DNA of 64,000 nt from Pseudosulfitobacter koreensis (GTDB lineage Bacteria > Pseudomonadota > Alphaproteobacteria > Rhodobacterales > Rhodobacteraceae): the NCBI RefSeq assembly GCF_024733015.1, contig NZ_JANKJG010000014.1:1-64000 (forward strand), given 5' to 3'. A program made the translations under genes and the position numbers. The notes beneath the pieces are model-generated. The model was not told where the DNA came from and made no database searches. It saw nothing but the letters and a program-made list of their open reading frames with translations. This document shows positions 17,446-26,231 of the stretch, piece by piece; position 1 is the first letter of the stretch; each line of letters opens with the position of its first letter.

Positions 17446-18615
17446 ATGCAAGCGCCTCCCAAAATGTTGATCCCGGTCCTGACCCTGTCGAATTTCCTGA
17501 TCGGTGTGGGCGCGTTCATCATCATCGGGATGCTCGAGCCGCTGGGTGCGGATCTGAGCGTGACCCCGGCGCAGGCGGGGCAATTGCTGACCGTCTACGC
17601 GATGTCCTATGCGGTGCTGTCGCCGATGCTGGTGGCGATGACGGGCCGGATCGGGCGGCGGCGGGTGATGGCGCTGGGGCTGTCGATGTTCGCGCTGGCG
17701 GCGCTGCTGTCGGCGCTGGCGCCCTCGATGCTGATGCTGGACGCGGCGCGCGTTCTGGCCGCTGCGGGTGCGGGGCTGTTCACGCCCGTAGCCGCCGCGA
17801 CTGCTGCGGCGCTTTACCCGCCCGAACAGCGTGCACGGGTGCTGGCGATGGTGTTTTTCGGCTTCAGCGTGGCGCAGGTGCTGGGCGTGCCTGCGGGCAG
17901 CTACATCGCCTATACCTTTGGCTGGCGCTGGGGGTTCTGGAGCGTGGTGGCACTGGCCCTGCCCTGCATCTCGCTGATCTGGATATACGTGCCCGTCGGT
18001 CTGAAGTTCCAGCCCGTCACCTTGGGCGATCTGCGCAGCACACTGGGGAATTTCCGCATGATGTTCGCGGTGCTGTTCACCAGCACGTTTCTGGGCGCGA
18101 CCTATATCCTGTTCACCTACATGGCACCGGTGCTGAGCGAAACGATGGGCTATGGCCGCGATGGCGTGACGCTAGTGCTGGCGGTGACGGGCGTGGGCGC
18201 GGTGATCGGCAATCTGGCCAGCGGCCTGCTGACCGACCGTCTGGGGTGGCTGCGCACGCTGGTGGCGCTGTGCCTCTGCCAGATCGTGCTGCTGCCGATG
18301 TTCTCGCTGCTGCCGATGGCCGATGCGGCGCTGATGGTGCTGACAGTGCTGTGGTCGATGACCGGCTGGGCGTTCATGGCAGCGCAGCAATCGCGGCTGG
18401 TCGGACTGGCTGGCGCGCAGGCGACCGTGGTTCTGGCGCTCAATGCCGCCGCGATCTATGTGGGGGCGGCTATAGGCTCGGCCATCGGTGGCTGGGTTCT
18501 GGCGCGCGCGGGCGTCACCGCACTGGGGATCGCGTCGGGCTGCGGTGTCGCCGTCGCACTGGCGCATCTGCTGCTGTCGGCACGAATGTCGCCAAAGCAC
18601 GCCTCCGCCACTTGA
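17446..18615 (+). CDS. MFS transporter (DHA1-type drug/arabinose efflux family)
   Basis: 389-residue 12-helix permease. MTGRIGRRRVMALGL is the conserved loop 2-3 motif, and ALYPPEQRARVLAMVFFGFSVAQVLGVPAG is the antiporter-type helix 4-5 region (quoted only in part by position 123-152 of the protein). ATG 17446 is preferred to 17371, because the extension lacks membrane-protein character. It is divergent from the hydrolase at 17285, 160 bp away. Substrate not predictable. Confidence 0.83.
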   Translation: MQAPPKMLIPVLTLSNFLIGVGAFIIIGMLEPLGADLSVTPAQAGQLLTVYAMSYAVLSPMLVAMTGRIGRRRVMALGLSMFALAALLSALAPSMLMLDAARVLAAAGAGLFTPVAAATAAALYPPEQRARVLAMVFFGFSVAQVLGVPAGSYIAYTFGWRWGFWSVVALALPCISLIWIYVPVGLKFQPVTLGDLRSTLGNFRMMFAVLFTSTFLGATYILFTYMAPVLSETMGYGRDGVTLVLAVTGVGAVIGNLASGLLTDRLGWLRTLVALCLCQIVLLPMFSLLPMADAALMVLTVLWSMTGWAFMAAQQSRLVGLAGAQATVVLALNAAAIYVGAAIGSAIGGWVLARAGVTALGIASGCGVAVALAHLLLSARMSPKHASAT

Positions 18616-18704
18616 CGCCACGTGCCTGCCCCGCCAAAAGACCAGCACACATATAACCCGCAACCGGGCGTTCCGTGGGCGCCAAACTGACGAGGAGTGC
18701 CTTC

Positions 18705-20687
18705 ATGGCCCAAGTCTCCCTTACCTTTCCCGATGGCAATGCACGCGACTACGAGGCCGGCATCACCGCCGCCGAAGTCGCGGAGAGCATCTCGAAATCC
18801 CTGGCCAAGAAGGCCATCAGCGCCAGCATCGACGGCCAGCACTGGGATCTGCAATGGCCGATCAATGCCGACGCGCAGATCGCCATTCACACCATGCAGG
18901 ACGACGAGCAGGCCAACGAGCTGGTGCGCCACGATCTTGCGCACATCATGGCCCGCGCCGTGCAGGAAATCTGGCCCGACACAAAGGTGACCATCGGCCC
19001 CGTCATCAAGGACGGTTGGTATTACGATTTTGACCGCGCCGAGCCGTTCACGCCCGAAGATCTGGGCGAGATCGAGAAAAAGATGAAGGAAATCATCAAC
19101 AAGCGCGATCCCGTCCGCACCGAGGTCTGGGACCGCGATGTTGCGATCAAGTATTACCAGGACCGCGATGAGCCCTATAAGGTCGAGCTGATCGAAGGCA
19201 TTCCGGGTGACGAGCCCCTGCGCATGTACTGGCACGGCGACTGGCAGGATCTGTGCCGGGGTCCGCACCTGCAGCATACCGGACAGGTGCCCGGTGACGC
19301 GTTCAAGCTGATGTCGATCGCCGGTGCCTACTGGCGCGGTGACAGCAGCCGCCAGATGCTGCAACGCATCTACGGCGTGGCCTTTACCGGCAAGGAAAAG
19401 CTGCGTGCGCATCTGAACATGCTGGAGGAAGCGGCCAGGCGCGACCACCGCAAGCTGGGCCGCGAGATGGACCTGTTCCACATGCAAGAAGAGGCCCCCG
19501 GTCAGGTGTTCTGGCACCCCAACGGCTGGACCATCTACACCGAATTGCAGGACTACATGCGCCGCAAGCAGCGCGTCGGCGGTTACCGCGAGATCAACAC
19601 GCCGCAGGTCGTGGACCGCAAGCTGTGGGAGGCGTCGGGGCACTGGGAGAAATACCAGCACCACATGTTCATCGTCGAAGTGGACGAGTCCCGCGACGGC
19701 GAGCATGATGACGCCGAGATCAAGAACAAGGCCGCGACGCGCATCAACGCGCTGAAACCGATGAACTGCCCCTGCCACGTGCAGGTGTTCAACCAGGGTC
19801 TGAAATCCTATCGTGATCTGCCGCTGCGGCTGGCCGAATTCGGGTCCTGCTCGCGGTTCGAGCCTTCGGGCGCGCTGCACGGCATCATGCGGGTGCGCGG
19901 CTTTACCCAGGACGACGCGCATATCTTCTGCACCGAGGACCAGATCGAAGAGGAATGCGCCCGTTTCATCGAGTTTCTGGCGGAAATCTATGCCGAGCTG
20001 GGCTTTCCCACCTTCGAGATCAAGTTCGCGACCCGTCCCGAAAAGCGGGTCGGCAGCGAGGAATCGTGGGACTATGTCGAGAACGCCCTTGAGGGCGCGA
20101 TCCGCAAGACCGGGCGCACCTATACGCTGGAGGCGGGCGATGGCGCGTTCTATGGCCCCAAGCTGGACTTTTACCTGACCGATGCGATTGGCCGCGTGTG
20201 GCAATGCGGCACGTTCCAGGTGGACCCCAACCTGCCCGAGCGGCTGGGGGCGACTTATATTGCGCAGGACGGGGCCAAGGCGCGGCCCTTCATGCTGCAC
20301 CGTGCGACGCTGGGCTCGTTCGAGCGGTTCATCGGCATTCTGATCGAGGAACACGCGGGCAAGCTGCCGTTCTGGCTGGCGCCGCGTCAGGTCGTCGTGG
20401 CCTCGATCATCTCGGATGCGGACGCCTATGTGCAGGAGGTCGTGGCCGCCCTGCAAGCGAAGGGCGTGCGCGCCGAGGCCGATCTGCGCAACGAAAAGAT
20501 CAACTACAAGGTCCGCGAACATTCGGTCGGCAAGGTGCCGGTGATCCTGGCCGTGGGTGCCCGTGAAGTCGAGGAGCGCACGCTGTCGGTGCGGCGTCTG
20601 GGCGAGAAGCAGACGTCCGTGCAGTCGCTTGACGAGGTGCTGCAGACGCTTGCACTCGAGGCGACGGCGCCTGATTTGCGGGACTGA
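18705..20687 (+). CDS. thrS: Threonyl-tRNA synthetase
   Basis: 660-residue class II synthetase. Order: N-terminal TGS domain ([16 protein letters not shown]), editing domain with [10 protein letters not shown], then the catalytic core. Zinc-site Cys lies in MNCPCH, motif 2 is [20 protein letters not shown], and motif 3 is [19 protein letters not shown]. The C-terminal anticodon-binding domain begins near [14 protein letters not shown] 18705 follows GAGGAG. Essential housekeeping gene; the large reverse-strand open frame here is a codon-bias shadow. Confidence 0.98.
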   Translation: MAQVSLTFPDGNARDYEAGITAAEVAESISKSLAKKAISASIDGQHWDLQWPINADAQIAIHTMQDDEQANELVRHDLAHIMARAVQEIWPDTKVTIGPVIKDGWYYDFDRAEPFTPEDLGEIEKKMKEIINKRDPVRTEVWDRDVAIKYYQDRDEPYKVELIEGIPGDEPLRMYWHGDWQDLCRGPHLQHTGQVPGDAFKLMSIAGAYWRGDSSRQMLQRIYGVAFTGKEKLRAHLNMLEEAARRDHRKLGREMDLFHMQEEAPGQVFWHPNGWTIYTELQDYMRRKQRVGGYREINTPQVVDRKLWEASGHWEKYQHHMFIVEVDESRDGEHDDAEIKNKAATRINALKPMNCPCHVQVFNQGLKSYRDLPLRLAEFGSCSRFEPSGALHGIMRVRGFTQDDAHIFCTEDQIEEECARFIEFLAEIYAELGFPTFEIKFATRPEKRVGSEESWDYVENALEGAIRKTGRTYTLEAGDGAFYGPKLDFYLTDAIGRVWQCGTFQVDPNLPERLGATYIAQDGAKARPFMLHRATLGSFERFIGILIEEHAGKLPFWLAPRQVVVASIISDADAYVQEVVAALQAKGVRAEADLRNEKINYKVREHSVGKVPVILAVGAREVEERTLSVRRLGEKQTSVQSLDEVLQTLALEATAPDLRD

Positions 20688-20948
20688 CACATTCGGTGCG
20701 GCATCGGCGTCTTGCCCGCTGCCGCACCGCCCGGATTGTAACAAACTGATAGTTTCACGCGCGGTGGTGCAACGAAATCGTAATGAAAAAGTACGATCAC
20801 CGACGATCTTTGCCCGTTGCAGTGGTATCCTCTGACACAGAAGTGATTCACGGCGTCGTGATGGCAGGATATGAAAAATGACCGCTAGGCTGAATGCAGG
20901 GCGAACAACGCCCGAGCCGAACCGAAACTTTGCTTAAGGGAGATTGAA

Positions 20949-21251
20949 ATGTCCAAAACGATTAAAACCGCCGCCCTGATGGGGGCCGTCGCCGCCGCAA
21001 TGGCCGCCCAGACCGGTGGCGTCAGCGCCGCGTCCAAGGAAAAATGCTATGGCATCTCGCTGGCCGGCGAAAATTCGTGCAAGGCGGGCGAAGGCACCAC
21101 CTGCGCTGGCAGCTCGACCGTCGATTATCAGGGCAACGCCTGGACGCTGGTCGATGCGGGCACCTGCACCGAGATCGAATTGCCCGCAATGGCGGACGGC
21201 ACCCCGCGGACCGGCTCGCTGGACGAGCTGAACCGCGACCGGCCTGCATAA
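20949..21251 (+). CDS. bufA: Bufferin-type RiPP precursor (DUF2282, BufA1-like)
   Basis: 100-residue secreted peptide. A Sec-type signal (about 1-27, ending in GGVSA) precedes a mature part with four Cys: Cys33 in KEKCYG, Cys44 in NSCKAG, Cys52 in TTCAG, Cys73 in GTCTEI. The KEKCYGI and [14 protein letters not shown] pattern is diagnostic of DUF2282. Family knowledge (Caulobacter bufferins): the inner two Cys are converted to thiooxazoles by the MNIO enzyme, the outer two pair, and the product binds copper in the periplasm. Strong AAGGGAG ribosome site. The 261-bp upstream region separates it from thrS; no ECF sigma or anti-sigma gene is adjacent. Confidence 0.92.
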   Translation: MSKTIKTAALMGAVAAAMAAQTGGVSAASKEKCYGISLAGENSCKAGEGTTCAGSSTVDYQGNAWTLVDAGTCTEIELPAMADGTPRTGSLDELNRDRPA

Positions 21252-21329
21252 GCCTCCCCCCGGTGGGGCTGTCGCATCGGGCCGCGGGCCCGGTGCATCC
21301 CCCCTGTCACGCGTGAAAGGCCAAAGCCG

Positions 21330-22181
21330 ATGCTGGACACACGCCAGACGAACCCCGCGCTGCCCCGCGCGCCCGGTGTGGGCTTTAAGCCCGCGCATTT
21401 CGAGGGGCTGACATCCGACCCCGGCCCGGTGCGCTGGATCGAGGTACACGCCGAAAACTACATGGCCGATGGTGGCCGCCAGATTGCGCAACTGCGCGCC
21501 CTGTCTGAAGAATTCGCGGTGTCCGTCCACGGCGTGGGCCTGAGCATCGGCGGCGCGCAAGCGTTGGACACGGATCACCTCGCACGGCTGAAACACCTGT
21601 GCGACTGGGTGAAACCCGCCAGCTTTTCCGAGCATCTGGCCTGGTCCACCCATGGTGCTGCGTTCATGAACGACCTGCTGCCCCTGCCCTATACTGCTGG
21701 CACACTGGCCCATGTCGCCGCGCACATCACCGAGGTGCAGGACACGCTGGGCCGTCAGATGCTGCTGGAGAACCCGTCGAGCTATCTGGCGTTTGACGCG
21801 AGCACCTGGTCCGAGCCCGATTTTCTGGCCGAACTGGTCCGGCGCACCGGCTGTGGGCTGCTGCTGGACGTGAACAACGTGTTCATTTCGGCCACCAATC
21901 TGGGCACCAGCGCGCGAGAGTACATCGACGCCTATCCGCTGTCCGCCGTGGCCGAGTTGCACGTGGGCGGCCATGCCGAGGATGCGGACGAGCACGGCGC
22001 GCCCTTGCTGATCGACAGCCATGGCGCGCCGGTGACGGATGCGGTCTGGACCTTGCTGGGCGACGTTCTGGAGCGCACCGGACCGCTGCCCACGCTGGTG
22101 GAATGGGACAACGACGTGCCCGACTGGCCCACCCTGCGCGCCGAGGCTGCGCGCGCCGCCGATGCGCTGGCCATCGCATGA
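21330..22181 (+). CDS. bufB: MNIO-family RiPP-modifying enzyme (DUF692, BufB-like)
   Basis: 283-residue TIM-barrel enzyme of the multinuclear non-heme iron oxidase family. Candidate metal ligands occur in the expected order: [63 protein letters not shown]. It follows bufA by 78 bp and overlaps bufC by 4 nt. Expected to oxidise the core Cys residues of the precursor before export. Confidence 0.92.
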   Translation: MLDTRQTNPALPRAPGVGFKPAHFEGLTSDPGPVRWIEVHAENYMADGGRQIAQLRALSEEFAVSVHGVGLSIGGAQALDTDHLARLKHLCDWVKPASFSEHLAWSTHGAAFMNDLLPLPYTAGTLAHVAAHITEVQDTLGRQMLLENPSSYLAFDASTWSEPDFLAELVRRTGCGLLLDVNNVFISATNLGTSAREYIDAYPLSAVAELHVGGHAEDADEHGAPLLIDSHGAPVTDAVWTLLGDVLERTGPLPTLVEWDNDVPDWPTLRAEAARAADALAIA

Positions 22182-22927
22182 AAGCGTTTCACGGCGCACT
22201 TCTGGACCCTGCACTGAGCGCGCCCGAGGGCCTGCACGACGGGCGTGGCGGTGCGGCTGGCAAACGCTTTGACGTCTACCGCAACAACGTGATGCAATCG
22301 CTGACCGACGTGATGCGCGCGGGCTTTCCGGTGGTGCGCAAGCTGATCGGTGCGGCGAATTTCGACATCGTGGCGGGTGCGTTCATCCGCGCGCATCCGC
22401 CCACCCAGCCGATCATGCAGCGCTATGGCGACGGCTTTGACGCGTTTCTGGCTGCGGTTCCGCAACTGGCGTCTCTGGGCTATCTGGGGGACGTGGCGCG
22501 GTTGGAGCAAGCCCTGCGGGCGTCCTGTCACGCGGCGGATACCAGCCCGCTGGAAGCTGCGGCTCTGGCCGGGCTGACGCCTGCGCAACTGACACACACG
22601 CGGCTGGAGTTCGCCCCGGCGGTGCACCTGATCGCATCGGTCTGGCCGCTTTTTGATATCTGGCGGTTCAACAGCGAAGACGGCGCGCCCAAGCCGCAGC
22701 CCGTGGCGCAGCACGTGCTGGTCACGCGTGCAGGCTATGACCCCGCCCCGCATCCGCTGTCGCCCGCGCAGGGTGCCTGGATCGCGGCGCTTATGGCCGG
22801 GGCCAGCCTGGACGGCGCGCAGGATGCCGCCGCGCAGATTGACCCCGATTGCGATATCGCAACCCCCATGGCGCTTTTGTTCGCGCAGAACGCCGTGACG
22901 GGCATGGCATGGGAAGGTCAGACATGA
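22178..22927 (+). CDS. bufC: RiPP recognition/partner protein (DUF2063, BufC-like)
   Basis: 249 residues. The N-terminal DUF2063 domain ([29 protein letters not shown] region, residues 28-56) is characteristic of MNIO partners that bind the precursor leader. The C-terminal half is helical and more variable. Start ATG 22178 shares ATGA with the bufB stop; a frame from 22103 is an upstream extension and is rejected. The stop overlaps the DoxX start in the same way. Confidence 0.9.
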   Translation: MKAFHGALLDPALSAPEGLHDGRGGAAGKRFDVYRNNVMQSLTDVMRAGFPVVRKLIGAANFDIVAGAFIRAHPPTQPIMQRYGDGFDAFLAAVPQLASLGYLGDVARLEQALRASCHAADTSPLEAAALAGLTPAQLTHTRLEFAPAVHLIASVWPLFDIWRFNSEDGAPKPQPVAQHVLVTRAGYDPAPHPLSPAQGAWIAALMAGASLDGAQDAAAQIDPDCDIATPMALLFAQNAVTGMAWEGQT

Positions 22928-23505
22928 GCCAGCTTTATACCCGCATGACCGCGACGCTGGACCGCGCCGACGGGCTGCTGCCGACGCTGGCGCGGCTGGT
23001 ATTCGCGGGGGTTCTGCTGTTCTATTTCTGGGTCTCCGCGATGACCAAGCTTGGGGATGGTTTTGCGGGGCTGATCTGGCTGTCGGACACCGCCTATGTG
23101 CAGATGTTTCCCAAGGCGATGGAGGCAGCGGGCTATGACGCGTCGCAGCTTGGCGCAGGCTATTGGCTGGTCGCGGTTGCGGGCACCTGGGCCGAATTTC
23201 TGTTGCCGCTGATGATCGTGGTCGGCCTGCTGACGCGCATGAGCGCGCTTGGCATGATCGTTTTCGTGGGCGTGCAAAGCTACGTGGACATCTTCGGGCA
23301 CGGCGTGAGTGCCGAGACGATCGGCACGTGGTTCGATCATCTGGCGGGTGGGGCGATTGCGGATCAGCGCGCGTTCTGGGTGCTGATCCTGTTGGTTCTG
23401 GTCGTCAAAGGCGCCGGGCCGATCAGCGTGGATGCGGCGATCCGGTCGGCTTTTCAGTCGGTTACGCCCAAGGCCGCGCGGGTGTCCGGGGTCCAGCCGA
23501 GGTAA
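22924..23505 (+). CDS. DoxX-family membrane protein of the bufferin operon
   Basis: 193-residue four-helix inner-membrane protein (segments near 22-42, 80-100, 105-125, 150-168). The DoxX signature region is LVFAGVLLFYFWVSAMTKL; WAEFLLPLMIVVGLLTRMSALGM is the second helix pair. DoxX genes commonly close bufferin operons; a redox or copper-related role is inferred, not known. The 3' end overlaps the convergent ArsC-like gene by 52 bp. Confidence 0.88.
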   Translation: MSQLYTRMTATLDRADGLLPTLARLVFAGVLLFYFWVSAMTKLGDGFAGLIWLSDTAYVQMFPKAMEAAGYDASQLGAGYWLVAVAGTWAEFLLPLMIVVGLLTRMSALGMIVFVGVQSYVDIFGHGVSAETIGTWFDHLAGGAIADQRAFWVLILLVLVVKGAGPISVDAAIRSAFQSVTPKAARVSGVQPR

Positions 23506-23774
23506 ATCGCGTCGCCATCCACGATCAGCGGGCGTTTCATCAGGGCCGGATGCGCGGCCAGCAGATCGGCCTGGGGTTGCGCGCGCGTGGCATCATCGAG
23601 GCCCCGCCAGGTGGTGCTGCGGGTGTTGAGCAATGCGTCGCCAAAGGTGGATTGTGCCTTGTTCATAATGCCTTGGGGCACGCCGTCTGCGCGCACGTCG
23701 ACGAATTCCGCCTGCGGCAAAGCCTTGAGCGCCTTGCGGCAGGTGTCGCATGTTTTCAGTCCGTATATCTGCAT
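23454..23774 (-). CDS. ArsC/Spx/YffB-family thioredoxin-fold protein
   Basis: 106 residues. MQIYGLKTCDTCRKALKAL gives a CxxC active site (Cys9, Cys12) typical of YffB/Spx-type ArsC relatives, and LMKRPLIVDGD contains the cis-Pro. Classic arsenate reductases have a different Cys pattern, so genuine arsenate reduction is doubtful. Its last 52 bp are antisense to the end of the DoxX gene. Confidence 0.85.
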   Translation of the reverse strand: MQIYGLKTCDTCRKALKALPQAEFVDVRADGVPQGIMNKAQSTFGDALLNTRSTTWRGLDDATRAQPQADLLAAHPALMKRPLIVDGDAIYLGWTPDTRAALGVTD

Positions 23775-23908
23775 TTTCAGGCTCCTTTTGCGTCCTGGAT
23801 AGGAAATTCCCCGCGGAAATAGCAGGGGTTTTCTTGATTTTTTCCGGGGTTGATCAATCTTTAAAGGGGTGGCGGCCGAATATGGTTAATCGGGTGCTGC
23901 GCCAACGT

Positions 23909-23929
23909 CCCGTTGTTTAACTTAACGGG
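23909..23929 (+). promoter_or_regulatory. 5'-leader hairpin of the cold-shock gene
   Basis: CCCGTT (23909-23914), a 9-nt AT-rich loop and AACGGG (23924-23929), starting about 50 nt upstream of the cspA-like ATG. Cold-shock mRNAs often carry thermo-responsive leaders; this may be part of one. Inference only. Confidence 0.3.
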
Positions 23930-23961
23930 AGTGACTGTAAGGTAGAAGGAGGCACGGGATT

Positions 23962-24168
23962 ATGCCAACGGGCACCGTGAAGTGGTTCAATACCACCAAA
24001 GGATACGGGTTCATCGCACCGGAAGATGGTGGCAGCGATGTATTCGTGCACATTTCAGCTGTTGAAAGATCGGGATTGACGGGACTGGCCGACAATCAGA
24101 AGGTCAGTTACGATTTGTCCGAAGGACGGGACGGACGGCAGATGGCTTCGGATCTGACGCTGCTCTGA
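23962..24168 (+). CDS. Cold-shock protein (CspA family)
   Basis: 68-residue single cold-shock domain. RNP1 is KGYGFI and RNP2 is VFVHIS, with the start MPTGTVKWFN. Nucleic-acid chaperone. Strong AGGAGG ribosome site 9 nt upstream. It is followed by a GC-rich hairpin at 24187-24211. Confidence 0.96.
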   Translation: MPTGTVKWFNTTKGYGFIAPEDGGSDVFVHISAVERSGLTGLADNQKVSYDLSEGRDGRQMASDLTLL

Positions 24169-24186
24169 TCCGCGCAAAAGACAAGC

Positions 24187-24211
24187 GGCCCGACGCGATG
24201 TCGGGCCCTTT
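24187..24211. terminator. Terminator between convergent genes
   Basis: GGCCCGAC, loop GCGAT, GTCGGGCC, then CTTT. Perfect 8-bp stem between the cold-shock gene and the small secreted protein gene on the other strand. Confidence 0.7.
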
Positions 24212-24238
24212 GACCGATGATACAGATCTGTCCGACAC

Positions 24239-24514
24239 TCAGTCGAAGGTGCAGCCCTTGGTGCCGATCTGGCAATCATAGCTGCTTTTGTGCGTTTTCG
24301 GGCGGATGACAACATGTGTCATGACGGTCGTGTAGGGCACGGCGACGGTCGGTGTGCCGCAGCTGATGTCGCCCTCTATGGTGACCGGTTGCAGACCGGC
24401 AAGGCAATAGTTCTGGGCGCTGGGATAGGCATAGACCTGGGGCGTGTCGGCGGCCATTGCGGGCAGTGCGGTGCCCAAGGTCAATGCCAGTGATGCGGTT
24501 ATAATAGATTTCAT
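24239..24514 (-). CDS. Small secreted protein of unknown function
   Basis: 91 residues with a clear Sec signal peptide (KSIITASLALTLGTALPAMA, cleaved before ADTPQ). The mature part has four Cys (NYC, ISC, YDC, KGC), so probably two periplasmic disulfides. No family recognised. ATG 24514 has a GAGGAATT ribosome site; the longer frame to 24619 lacks one. Two dyads (24693 and 24767) lie upstream and might be its control sites. Confidence 0.7.
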   Translation of the reverse strand: MKSIITASLALTLGTALPAMAADTPQVYAYPSAQNYCLAGLQPVTIEGDISCGTPTVAVPYTTVMTHVVIRPKTHKSSYDCQIGTKGCTFD

Positions 24515-24692
24515 TTTGCTTAATTCCTCGCTGCGCGGGGGGCCCGCCAATGGGGTAAGTTTGGCGCTGCAGCCTGCGTCTGTCCAGAATTTTTTTGGGG
24601 ATTTCCGGGGATCGTCCATGCGGCGTCCGGGGCGTTAACCACGGGATTTGCGGGGTTTGCGGGGCCTGCGCGGGTCCGCAATCGTGGGGTTC

Positions 24693-24719
24693 GGTACATA
24701 TTCGGGGCGGTCTTGTACA
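24693..24719. promoter_or_regulatory. GTACA-N15-TGTAC dyad, copy 1
   Basis: GGTACATATTCGGG followed at a fixed 21-nt distance by TGTACA. The same arrangement recurs 74 bp downstream. The arms GTACA and TGTAC are inverted, as in an operator for a dimeric regulator. Inferred. Confidence 0.45.
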
Positions 24720-24766
24720 AGATCGCGCCGGGGTTTCGGGGGCACATCGGGGGGTTTTGGCGGTGT

Positions 24767-24793
24767 GGTACATATTCGGGCGGAATGTGTACA
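24767..24793. promoter_or_regulatory. GTACA-N15-TGTAC dyad, copy 2
   Basis: Second copy of GGTACATATTCGGG with TGTACA at exactly the same 21-nt offset, although the spacer bases between differ. Conservation of spacing with changed spacer favours a protein-binding site. Confidence 0.45.
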
Positions 24794-25035
24794 GATTGAG
24801 GTTTCAGGGCCGGGACCCGCGCGGACAAGCGGTTAATCTGGCCGGATTTCTTGGGGGCTGGCGGGGTGTTTTTTTACGGCTCGGGTTCGGGCGGCGTGGC
24901 GGCGGAATTTGCGATCCTCTGCCGTTTCGGTGATCGCAAGCCGACGCGGGGACGTGCCCGCAGCTTTCGGCATTCGCGGGTGCCGTGCCCCTGCCCTCTC
25001 GGTGCTCGCAGGTCGGCAGATGTTGCTGCCACCAA

Positions 25036-25118
25036 GCCCGGAGTCGAGGTGCGTAGCACCGCCGGGCTGCGCCCGACCGCCCGTCACGCCGAAGGCGTGC
25101 TTTCAGCACGACGGGCGG
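25036..25118. repeat. Two tandem nested palindromes
   Basis: First: GCCCGG (25036-25041) and CCGGGC (25062-25067) enclose GGTGC-GTA-GCACC. Second: CCGCCCGTC (25077-25085) and GACGGGCGG (25110-25118) enclose ACGCC-GAA-GGCGT and GTGCT-TTC-AGCAC, which share two bases and so compete. They could form branched RNA or cruciform DNA. No coding function. Confidence 0.55.
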
Positions 25119-25253
25119 GCGCTTCTTCACCGTTGTGTGTGTCTTCAGTGTCGGGCCAAGGCTGTGGGATCAAGTGGCATGAACGGAGGTTGGAGCGCCC
25201 ACCCGCGGTCGGGCGCTGCCCTTGTCTAAAACTGCGTTTATATAGTTACTGGA

Positions 25254-26099
25254 TCACTTAGCACTATTATCATTACTATCATTAAGTACGTCATCAGCGA
25301 AATTTCCTAGTTCGACGGCTTCAGTAAGCTCTTGCCACTCGGATTCACTAATCAATTCCGATAAAGTCACATTTACCTCATGATTCTCAGAAAGGTATCT
25401 CGAAAGTGCAATATGAATTTTCCTTCCAATGACCAAACCACTGTACACATCTTGACGGTAGTGGTTCTGGAAGTCGCGAACTTCATGGTAGTGACGAATA
25501 TCCAATTCAGCATTTCCTGACATTTTACCGTCACTAAATTTCATGTCGTTGCCGGAGCGGATCAAATTTAGCATCAACGAAACTTCTCTGTCGTACTCAT
25601 TGTAAACCCATCCAAAATTTCGCACAACAGAATCAAACACGTTCATCAAATTAAAGAGCTTAAAGTCGCCAAAGCTCAGTGGCAGAGACAAATCGACATC
25701 AGAAAATCCAGATGGCAAATCGTTTATTTTTAATGGCTTCATCAACCATTCGCGATCGTCAAATTTTATATTATCAAATGGCGACGTAGACTCTAAGTGA
25801 CTTTTGCACTGGGCAAAGGTACTCATTGTCCGATTCATTCGCACCAATAGACTCTGCAAAACCGCTCGTTCTTTTTTCTGTTCTTCGGCCTCGACACGCT
25901 GGGCGGTCTGGTAAATAACCAACACTTGCCCGGTTACACCGATAAACCCCGCTATTAGCGCCCCTAAGACTGCGCCAAATAGAGTTGGATCATTCAAAAT
26001 GATTTGTGAGTATTTTTCGGTCGCTAAAAAGGCCAACAGAGTAAATACTGAGCCCATGATAAGTCCTAAGGCAAATTTACCATCTTCCCTGATTTTCAT
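25254..26099 (-). CDS. AT-rich gene for a two-helix membrane protein, unknown function
   Basis: 281 residues. Two predicted membrane helices (about 9-26 and 40-62) with a short loop, then a coiled-coil-like charged stretch (QTAQRVEAEEQKKERAVLQS) and a soluble C-terminal domain of about 190 residues. Base composition is far more AT-rich than the neighbours and codon use differs, which points to recent acquisition. Flanked on one side by nested palindromes and on the other by the thyX terminator. No family recognised. Confidence 0.65.
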   Translation of the reverse strand: MKIREDGKFALGLIMGSVFTLLAFLATEKYSQIILNDPTLFGAVLGALIAGFIGVTGQVLVIYQTAQRVEAEEQKKERAVLQSLLVRMNRTMSTFAQCKSHLESTSPFDNIKFDDREWLMKPLKINDLPSGFSDVDLSLPLSFGDFKLFNLMNVFDSVVRNFGWVYNEYDREVSLMLNLIRSGNDMKFSDGKMSGNAELDIRHYHEVRDFQNHYRQDVYSGLVIGRKIHIALSRYLSENHEVNVTLSELISESEWQELTEAVELGNFADDVLNDSNDNSAK

Positions 26100-26190
26100 A
26101 AATATCTACATCCATCTAAAACCGGTGTTCGCTGCTCTGGCCGACATCTCCTCTTCATGGCCGCGCCTTGCGGCGCGCCCGTTTTGAACT

Positions 26191-26231
26191 TGGAACGCTC
26201 CACTGGAGCGTTCCAACCCCGCTAGGCGGGG
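26191..26231 (-). terminator. thyX downstream palindromes
   Basis: A 12-bp perfect palindrome arm pair (TGGAACGCTCCA / TGGAGCGTTCCA, 26191-26215) is followed by CCCCGC-TA-GGCGGGG (26217-26231), which overlaps the thyX stop. No clear T-run; may act as terminator or processing stem. Confidence 0.5.

Larger units (their letters stand above)
24515..25253. other. Long non-coding interval with dyads and nested palindromes
   Basis: 739 bp with no credible gene on either strand; open frames here lack ribosome sites and protein character. It holds two matching GTACA-type dyads (24693-24793) and two nested palindromic structures (25036-25118). It ends at an AT-rich gene of foreign appearance. Confidence 0.6.

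Noticed and set aside
18456..20744. 762-aa minus-strand frame over thrS
   Set aside because: Shadow of threonyl-tRNA synthetase; spans its start and end without a signal.
23454..23774. True arsenate reductase (arsC)
   Set aside because: CxxC pattern is of the YffB/Spx side of the family and no ars genes are near.
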